64,000 nucleotides of DNA from Nocardiopsis_B sediminis (GTDB taxonomy: Bacteria > Actinomycetota > Actinomycetes > Streptosporangiales > Streptosporangiaceae): contig NZ_JBHSBH010000008.1 of assembly GCF_042650565.1 (NCBI RefSeq), positions 372,001-436,000 of the forward strand. The letters are read 5' to 3'. The notes under the pieces are model-generated. The model did no database searches. It was not told where the DNA came from and saw nothing but the letters and a program-made list of their open reading frames with translations. Of this stretch, positions 58,980 to 64,000 are shown piece after piece. Position 1 is the stretch's first letter; every line of letters starts with the position of its first letter. Position numbers and translations under genes: made by a program.

Positions 58980-60638
58980 ATGGCGGACGCAGAGACGACG
59001 AAGCCGCGCACGACGCGCGCCCGGCTGCGGCACCGCATCCCCGTGCGCCTGCGCCACCACTGGAAGCCGGCCGCGGCCGCGTGCGCGGCGGTGCTGGCCG
59101 TGACGGTGGTCTTCGGGGAGGCGCGGGTGCGGCCCTACATCACCTCCGAACTGGTCTCCGACGACACGGTGACGCAGAACATCGCCGGTACCGGCGACCT
59201 GTTCGACGGGGGAGACCACTCCATCGAGGTGACGTTCAACGAATCCGAGTACGCCGACATGATGGCCACCTTCCGCAACGAGGGCGAGAAGCAGTTCATC
59301 CGGGCCGACATCACCATCGACGGGACCACCGTCAACGACGTCGGGCTGCGACTCAAGGGGAACTCCACCCTCATGAGCCTGCGCGGGGACGGTGCCGGGC
59401 CGGCCATGCCGATGCCAGGCCAGGACCAAGCCCAGGAGGGCGCGGGCCCGGAGGACACCGTCCAGGGACAGGCACCTCAGGACGGACAGGCACCCCAGGA
59501 GCAGGAGCAGGAGCAGGGAGAGGGGGCGGACTTCGAGTTCGGCATGGGAGGACCGGGCGGGGTCGCCCTCTCCGAGGACGAACCCGAGATGCTGCCGTGG
59601 CTGATCAGCTTCGAGGAGTTCTCCGAGGGGCGCGCCTACCAGGGGCACACGGAGATCGCGTTGCGCCCCGCGACGTCGGCGTCCGACACCGCGCTGAACG
59701 AGGCGCTGGCACTGGACCTCACCGCGGCCAGCGGGCAGACGACGCAGGACTACACGTTCACCTCCGTCACCGTCAACGGAGGCGACTCCGTCTCCCGCAT
59801 CCTGCTGGACTCACCCGACGCGGCCTGGGCCGACGGGTACGGCGACGGCGTCCTGTACAAGGGCCGCGCGGGCGGCTCCTTCGACTACCTCGGCGACGAC
59901 CCGACCGACTACGAGGAGGCGTTCCGCCAGGTCAACTCGGAGGGCGGCTACGACATGCAGCCGATCATGGACCTGCTCCGCTTCGTCGACGAATCCGACG
60001 ACGAGACCTTCGCGAGCGAGCTGGACTCCCACCTGGACGTGGACTCCTTCGCCCGCTACCTGGCCCTCCAGGACCTGATGTCCAACGGCGACGGGATGGA
60101 CGGCCCCGGCAACAACTACTACCTCTGGTACGACACCGGCGAGGGCCGGTTCACCGTTCTGTCGTGGGACCTGAACCTGTCGTTCTCGGGGATGGGCATG
60201 ATGCTCGAAGGTATGGAGTTCCCAGAGGGCGGTGGGCCACCGGAAGGGATGGAGCTTCCCGAGGGCATGGAGATTCCTGAAGGGATGGAGATCCCGGAGG
60301 GCATGGAGCTTCCCGAAGGGATGCAGATGCCACAAGGCGGCGAGGGCGGACGCGGCGGGATGGGCGGCAGCGGGGCGCTCAAGGACCGGTTCCTCGACGA
60401 CGACGGCTTCCGCGAGCTCTACGAACAGGCCTACACCGAGCTCTACGCCGACCTGGTCGACAGCGGAACCGCCGACTCCCTCCTCGAATCGGCCGTGTCG
60501 CGCGCGGAGGCGGCGGGCGACGACGGCGCCGCGGCCGCAGGAGAGGAGCTGGCGACCGCGATCGCCGACATCTCGCCGACCCCGCCGGACGAGGACGAAC
60601 AGGGAGCAGGTCCGCAACGTCCGGCGGACACCGAGTAG
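58980..60638 (+). CDS. CotH kinase family protein with PEGM repeats
   Basis: A 552-residue membrane-anchored or secreted protein with a basic N-terminus and one hydrophobic helix (AAAACAAVLAVTVVFG). VTFNESEYADMMATFRN.., DVGLRLKGNSTLMSLRG, an acidic/Gln-rich insert of about 50 residues (QAPQDGQAPQEQEQEQGEGAD), WLISFEEFSEGRAYQGHTEIALRP, YLALQDLMSNGDGMDGPGNNYYLWYD and FTVLSWDLNLSFSG are the CotH spore-coat-kinase core, including the metal-binding WDLN/D segment. CotH proteins phosphorylate other proteins. Residues about 410-455 are a low-complexity PEGMEL/PEGMEI repeat. It begins five bases after the DUF4956 stop, so it is tightly coupled to the operon. Confidence 0.87.
   Translation: MADAETTKPRTTRARLRHRIPVRLRHHWKPAAAACAAVLAVTVVFGEARVRPYITSELVSDDTVTQNIAGTGDLFDGGDHSIEVTFNESEYADMMATFRNEGEKQFIRADITIDGTTVNDVGLRLKGNSTLMSLRGDGAGPAMPMPGQDQAQEGAGPEDTVQGQAPQDGQAPQEQEQEQGEGADFEFGMGGPGGVALSEDEPEMLPWLISFEEFSEGRAYQGHTEIALRPATSASDTALNEALALDLTAASGQTTQDYTFTSVTVNGGDSVSRILLDSPDAAWADGYGDGVLYKGRAGGSFDYLGDDPTDYEEAFRQVNSEGGYDMQPIMDLLRFVDESDDETFASELDSHLDVDSFARYLALQDLMSNGDGMDGPGNNYYLWYDTGEGRFTVLSWDLNLSFSGMGMMLEGMEFPEGGGPPEGMELPEGMEIPEGMEIPEGMELPEGMQMPQGGEGGRGGMGGSGALKDRFLDDDGFRELYEQAYTELYADLVDSGTADSLLESAVSRAEAAGDDGAAAAGEELATAIADISPTPPDEDEQGAGPQRPADTE
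60207..60345 (+). repeat. in-frame PEGM(E/Q)(L/I/F/M) repeat within the CotH gene
   Basis: About six imperfect 15-18-base units encode PEGMEL, PEGMEI, PEGMEI, PEGMEL and PEGMQM in tandem, after a leading GMEFPEGGGP. Units differ by synonymous changes (cccgag, cctgaa, ccggag), so they are not a recent slippage product. They lie between the CotH core and its C-terminal helical part. Confidence 0.75.
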
Positions 60639-61072
60639 CGGGGGAGCGGTCCCGGGCCGCTCTGCGTGCCCGGCGCGAGCCTTGGGGGCGGCGCCGGGCA
60701 CACTGCCGTTCACCGGCCGTATCCGCCGCCGGGGAAGAGAACGGCATCCGCCGGGCGTTGCCCAGGGGGTGCCGTGGGACGGAGAACAGCCAGGTGGCAA
60801 GGTGTGGATGGACACCTGGACACCCCCGGACACCGGTCCGGCGCCCGAACGCCGTCCGGCCCGGACACCGGCGGTCGAGGGCCGGGGACACGCCGCGCCA
60901 CCGCACCGCGACCGACGCGGAACCCGCCGGACCGCTGCGCTTCAAGCGCAGCGGTCCGGCCGCGTCCGCAGTGCGGATTCACGGCACACACGCCAAGCGG
61001 TGCAGATTGCGGCGCCCCTGACCGGGCCCCGATGCCCGACGTCCCACGACCCGACGAGAGAGGACCCCGTAC
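60639..61072. other. 434-base region between the CotH and agmatinase genes
   Basis: No gene supported. It contains an inverted repeat CCAGGTG/CACCTGG (60790-60796 and 60813-60819) and a very stable 16-base-pair hairpin at 60927. The promoter of the agmatinase-type gene must lie near its right end but I see no clear hexamers. Confidence 0.45.
60927..60959 (+). terminator. 16-bp perfect hairpin
   Basis: CCGGACCGCTGCGCTT (60927-60942) is mirrored by AAGCGCAGCGGTCCGG (60944-60959) around one central C. It lies 289 bases after the CotH stop and 114 before the agmatinase start. It is either a late terminator of the CotH operon or a leader structure of the next gene. Confidence 0.5.
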
Positions 61073-62023
61073 ATGGCCACCCCGATCGGCCCCACCGACT
61101 CCAGCCGCGTCCCCCGCTTCGCGGGCCCCGCCACGTTCGCGCGGCTGCCGCGGCTGGACCAGGTCGACCACGCCGACATCGCGGTCGTCGGCGTCCCCTT
61201 CGACACCGGGGTCTCCTACCGCCCCGGCGCCCGCTTCGGACCCGCCGCCATCCGCGAGGCCAGCCGGCTGCTGCGCCCCTACCATCCGGCGCTCGACGTC
61301 TCCCCGTTCGCCGAACTCCAGGTGGCCGACGCCGGGGACATCGCCGTCAACCCCTTCTCGGTGGGCGACGCCGTCGAGACCATCGACGAGGCGGCGACCG
61401 GGCTGGCCCGGCCCGGGACCCGCCTGGTCACCCTGGGCGGCGACCACACCATCGCGCTGCCGCTGCTGCGCGCCCTGCACCGCCGGCACGGCCCGATCGC
61501 CATGCTGCACTTCGACGCCCACCTGGACACCTGGGACACCTACTTCGGCGAGCCCTACACCCACGGCACCCCGTTCCGGCGGGCCGTGGAGGAGGGCATC
61601 CTCGACACCGAGGCGATAGCCCACGTGGGCACCCGCGGCCCGCTGTACGGCAAGAAGGACCTGGAGGACGACCGGCGCTTCGGGTTCGGCATCGTCACCT
61701 CCGCCGATGTCATGCGCAAGGGGGTCGACGAGATCACCGACGCCCTGCGGCAGCGGATCGGCGACCGCCCGCTCTACGTCTCCGTCGACATCGACGTGCT
61801 CGACCCCGCCCACGCGCCGGGCACCGGCACCCCCGAGGCCGGAGGGCTGACCAGCCGCGAACTCCTGGAGATCCTGCGCGGCCTGGCGGGCTGCCGCATC
61901 GTCGGCGCCGACGTGGTCGAGGTCGCTCCGGCCTACGACCACGCCCAGATCACCTCCACCGCCGCCTCGCACGTCGCCTACGACCTGGTCAGCGTGCTCG
62001 CGCTGAACGCCGCCGGTCGCTGA
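61073..62023 (+). CDS. speB: agmatinase / ureohydrolase family
   Basis: A 316-residue binuclear-manganese ureohydrolase. VVGVPFDTGVSYRPGARFGPAAIREASRLLRPYHP is the SpeB N-terminal signature. The metal ligands are in LGGDHTIALP (Asp and His near residue 123), HFDAHLDTWDTYFGEPYTHGTPF and VSVDIDVLDPAHAPGTGTPE. The last segment, GGLTSRELLEIL, is also conserved. Agmatine (to putrescine plus urea) is the usual substrate, but guanidinobutyrate or guanidinopropionate relatives look very alike, so the symbol is tentative. It ends before a strong bidirectional terminator. Confidence 0.85.
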   Translation: MATPIGPTDSSRVPRFAGPATFARLPRLDQVDHADIAVVGVPFDTGVSYRPGARFGPAAIREASRLLRPYHPALDVSPFAELQVADAGDIAVNPFSVGDAVETIDEAATGLARPGTRLVTLGGDHTIALPLLRALHRRHGPIAMLHFDAHLDTWDTYFGEPYTHGTPFRRAVEEGILDTEAIAHVGTRGPLYGKKDLEDDRRFGFGIVTSADVMRKGVDEITDALRQRIGDRPLYVSVDIDVLDPAHAPGTGTPEAGGLTSRELLEILRGLAGCRIVGADVVEVAPAYDHAQITSTAASHVAYDLVSVLALNAAGR

Positions 62024-62327
62024 CGGCGGCCCATGGCGGGCGTCGGGGCGGTCGTGGGACGGCCGGGGGACGGTCCACTGCCTTGCGAAGGAGTGGAAGA
62101 CACAGCGGAGGGGCGGCCCAACGGGCCGCCCCTCCGCGTACGTCAGTCCCTCGGGCGACGGCAGGGCGCCCACGGGCGGACCCCTGCCGAGAGCGAGCCG
62201 CGTCGGACGGACGTCCGGCGCCTCGGCGACGCAGTGCGGATCCCCAGGTGGCACGGTGTCCGCGGGGAGTACGCCGAACGGGCGTCCGGCCGAGGCGGCA
62301 CGGGGCCGCGCCCCGGCTCCGGCCGCG
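62024..62327. other. 304-base convergent intergenic region
   Basis: Contains the strong hairpin at 62105 and otherwise nothing I can identify. Confidence 0.5.
62105..62137. terminator. bidirectional terminator, 15-bp stem
   Basis: GCGGAGGGGCGGCCC (62105-62119) pairs perfectly with GGGCCGCCCCTCCGC (62123-62137) across AAC. It lies between two convergent genes, in the same style (GGCCC-AAC-GGGCC core) as the hairpin at 55047. Confidence 0.85.
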
Positions 62328-63326
62328 TCACGGGGTACCCGCCGGGGCGCCGTCTCCGGAGACCGGGCCCGATGCGGCACCGGCATCGCCCGGCGCGGCG
62401 GCGGGTGCGCGCCGCGCCCAGTACGTGGCGAGCAGCGCGCCGGAGAGGTTGTGCCACACCGAGAACAGCGCCGCGGGGAGCGCGGCGAGCGGGGCGAAGT
62501 GCCCGGCGGCCAAGGTGGCGGCCAGCCCGGAGTTCTGCATCCCCACCTCGACGCTGACCGCCCGCCGGGCGGTCTCCGGCAGGCCGGTGATCCGGGCGGC
62601 GCCATAGCCCAGGGCCAGGCCCAGCCCGTTGTGCAGGATGACGGCGAGCGCGACGAGCGGCCCGGCGCTCAGCACCGATTCGGAGTTGGCGCCCACCACG
62701 CCCGCCACGACCAGCACGATGCCGCCGACCGAGACCAGCGGCAGCAGCGGCAGCACCCGCTCCACGAACCGCCCGGCGACCAGGCGGACGATCACACCGG
62801 CCAGCACGGGGCCCAGCACGACCTGGAGGATCGACACGACCAGTCCGGTGGCGTCCACCGGCAGGGTCGACCCGGCCAGCCACAGCACAAGCAGCGGGGT
62901 GAGCACGGGGGCGAGGAGGGTCGAGATCGACGTCATCGCCACCGACAGCGCCACGTCGCCGCGCGCGAGGTAGACGATCACGTTGGACGCGGTCCCGCCG
63001 GGGGCGGCGCCCACGAGGATCATCCCCACGGTCAGCATCGCCGGCAGGCCCAGAGCCCAGGCCACCCCGAAGCCGAGCAGCGGCATGATCACATACTGGG
63101 CGACGATGCCCACCAGAACGGCCCGCGGGTGGGTGAGGACGATCGCGAAGTCGGACGGGCGCAGCGACAGCCCCATGCCGAACATGATCACGCCGAGCAG
63201 GACCGGGATCCACGGCGCGAGCTGCGCGGCCTGTCCGGGAACGACGAGCCCGGCCACCAGACCGATCAGGATCAGCGCGGCGAACCACCGGCCGGTGGCT
63301 TCCGCGATACGCGTCAGAAGCGCCAT
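62328..63326 (-). CDS. bile acid:sodium symporter (BASS) family transporter
   Basis: A 332-residue membrane protein with about ten helices. MFGMGLSLRPSDFAIVLTHPRAVLVGIVAQYVIMPLLGF is the BASS N-terminal half, GAAPGGTASNVIVYLARGDVALSVAMTS contains the first crossover/sodium-site motif (PGGTxSN), and SVEVGMQNSGLAATLA the second. Substrates in the family range from bile acids to pyruvate and pantothenate precursors, so it cannot be named here. The start is ATG 63326 with AAAGGAA six bases ahead. The tail of about 30 residues is Ala/Gly/Pro-rich. Confidence 0.88.
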   Translation of the reverse strand: MALLTRIAEATGRWFAALILIGLVAGLVVPGQAAQLAPWIPVLLGVIMFGMGLSLRPSDFAIVLTHPRAVLVGIVAQYVIMPLLGFGVAWALGLPAMLTVGMILVGAAPGGTASNVIVYLARGDVALSVAMTSISTLLAPVLTPLLVLWLAGSTLPVDATGLVVSILQVVLGPVLAGVIVRLVAGRFVERVLPLLPLVSVGGIVLVVAGVVGANSESVLSAGPLVALAVILHNGLGLALGYGAARITGLPETARRAVSVEVGMQNSGLAATLAAGHFAPLAALPAALFSVWHNLSGALLATYWARRAPAAAPGDAGAASGPVSGDGAPAGTP

Positions 63327-63566
63327 GGTGAATTCCTTTCGTCCGACCGTCCGCCGATCGAATGCGCTCCAGGATGACACCCTCAAGATTTCCGCGCGAT
63401 GTCGCCCCTGCCCAGAGGGGGTGCTTTGGCGCGCTGGGGCCGCCGGAGGCCAGCCGAGGGACGTCCAAGGGGTGAAAGTCGTTCCGCAGGGCTACCTTGG
63501 GACCGGACCTGACACAGATCCAACCGAACGGTACCCGGGCGGTCGTAAATCCCCAGGTCAATTAGT

Positions 63567-63716
63567 GTCCGCCCCGCGCAGGCGGGGATGGCCCGCGGAT
63601 CAGACGGCGCCGCACGACGACCGGATCGTCCGCCCCGCGCAGGCGGGGATGGCCCGGCCGTCGTCGGCGAATCGGGGGACAACGTGGAGTCCGCCCCGCG
63701 CATGCGGGGAACCCCG
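63567..63716 (+). CRISPR. three-repeat, two-spacer CRISPR array, type I-E-like
   Basis: Three copies of a 28-base repeat start at 63567, 63628 and 63689, an exact 61-base period with two 33-base spacers (63595-63627 and 63656-63688). The repeat begins GTCCGCCCCGCGCAGG and ends CGGGGATGGCCC; the CCCCGCGC..GCGGGG inner palindrome is the hallmark of type I-E repeats. Copies 1 and 2 are identical. Copy 3 has T for G in the loop and a degenerate end (GGGGAACCCC), marking the distal end, so the array runs on the plus strand. The 240 bases from 63327 that would hold a leader show no gene and no obvious AT-rich leader. No cas gene is in the window. Confidence 0.85.
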
Positions 63717-63729
63717 AGGACTTACTCGT

Positions 63730-63762
63730 GAGGGTGCACCCGGCTTCGCCGGGTGCACCCTC
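63730..63762. terminator. strong hairpin between the CRISPR array and the last gene
   Basis: GAGGGTGCACCCGGC (63730-63744) pairs perfectly with GCCGGGTGCACCCTC (63748-63762) over a TTC loop. It serves as terminator for the minus-strand aldo/keto reductase gene, whose stop is at 63838. Confidence 0.75.
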
Positions 63763-63837
63763 TGGCCGTCTCGGGAGGCCGTCCTTTCCCCCGAGACCTG
63801 GCACCGCGGTGGTCAGCGGATCCCGGCGGCGGCCGGG

Positions 63838-64000
63838 TCAGGGGGTAATGGGGCCCTTTCCGGCTCCCGTCGTCTTGAGGACGGTCGCGACCGTGGCGAT
63901 GTCCTCGGGGGAGAGGGTGACCCGGTCGGCGCCCGCCCAGCCGTCGACCTGCTCAGGCGTCCGCGCGCCGACGATCGCGGCGGTGACTCCCGGCCACGCC
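63838..64000 (-). CDS. aldo/keto reductase, C-terminal end only
   Basis: The last 53 codons of a minus-strand gene that runs off the right edge of the window. It reads WPGVTAAIVGARTPEQVDGW then LSPEDIATVATVLKTTGAGK, ending GPITP. The xxAIVGARTPEQV segment is the NADP-binding end of the aldo/keto reductase TIM barrel (the conserved Gly-x-Arg-x-x-x-Gln/Glu). Substrate unknown. Confidence 0.8.
   Translation of the reverse strand, partial: AWPGVTAAIVGARTPEQVDGWAGADRVTLSPEDIATVATVLKTTGAGKGPITP

Noticed and set aside
63562..63804. A short minus-strand frame across the repeats near the right end
   Set aside because: Its repeated amino-acid pattern comes from the CRISPR repeats; there is no ribosome site.
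1..64000. tRNA or rRNA genes
   Set aside because: I saw no GGTTCGAATCC-type T-loop in a cloverleaf context and no rRNA sequence.

Overview
The window is about 64 kb of very GC-rich DNA from an actinomycete. Genes are closely packed, GTG starts are frequent (one TTG start is likely), and signal peptides are alanine-rich. Three things point towards Nocardiopsaceae-type bacteria (Nocardiopsis, Streptomonospora, Thermobifida): a Thermobifida-like GH6 cellulase behind two perfect CebR/CelR boxes, a type I-E-like CRISPR repeat, and the overall gene style. That placement is an inference. I see no rRNA, tRNA, complete insertion sequence or prophage.

Layout. 1-7.6 kb: a 5'-truncated acyltransferase, a streptogramin-lyase-like propeller, a methyltransferase, a MarR/NTF2-like operon with a palindromic operator, an SDR, a large acyltransferase-SGNH protein and a YiaA/B-type membrane protein. 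7.8-14.2 kb: a tiny secreted peptide, the GH6 cellulase, an unusual 664-residue protein with a Flp-prepilin-like N-terminus, a luciferase-like oxidoreductase and a secreted HAD phosphatase. 14.2-20.5 kb: an NhaC antiporter, a LysR/flavin monooxygenase/SDR group, an AraC fragment, and a GntR regulator divergent from a small orphan gene.

20.5-33.0 kb is a catabolic locus for rhamnose- and glucuronate-containing glycosides. One unit is uxaC-uxuB-GH1 glycosidase. A second is beta-glucuronidase, mannonate dehydratase, MFS transporter and GH78 rhamnosidase. A convergent LacI regulator follows. Similar LacI-type operators lie before uxaC, before the glucuronidase gene and before lacI, so the three units probably form one regulon. 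Together the enzymes would strip rhamnose and glucuronate from a plant glycoside or gum and take glucuronate through fructuronate and mannonate to 2-keto-3-deoxygluconate. The kinase and aldolase for the last steps are not here. 33.5-39.5 kb is a complete peptide/oligosaccharide-type ABC importer operon with a translationally coupled VOC gene.

39.5-42.2 kb holds a two-gene unit encoding a membrane NACHT NTPase and a small coiled-coil protein that share an AGRDA..AGRDQ motif. It is a candidate conflict or signalling system. 43.1-48.1 kb is a compact terpene biosynthetic cluster (prenyltransferase, P450, class I terpene synthase, IspH) whose terpene synthase has Gln in place of the usual Asn in the second metal-binding motif. 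48.4-52.6 kb holds a DUF6493-like giant protein with a SWIM zinc-finger partner. 52.7-57 kb has a secreted PL11 rhamnogalacturonan lyase with a complex upstream region, and a secreted 5'-nucleotidase. 57.3-60.6 kb is a VTC domain / DUF4956 / CotH-kinase operon. The right end holds an agmatinase-family enzyme, a BASS-family transporter, a three-repeat CRISPR array without cas genes, and the C-terminal end of an aldo/keto reductase. Strong hairpin terminators separate many units.
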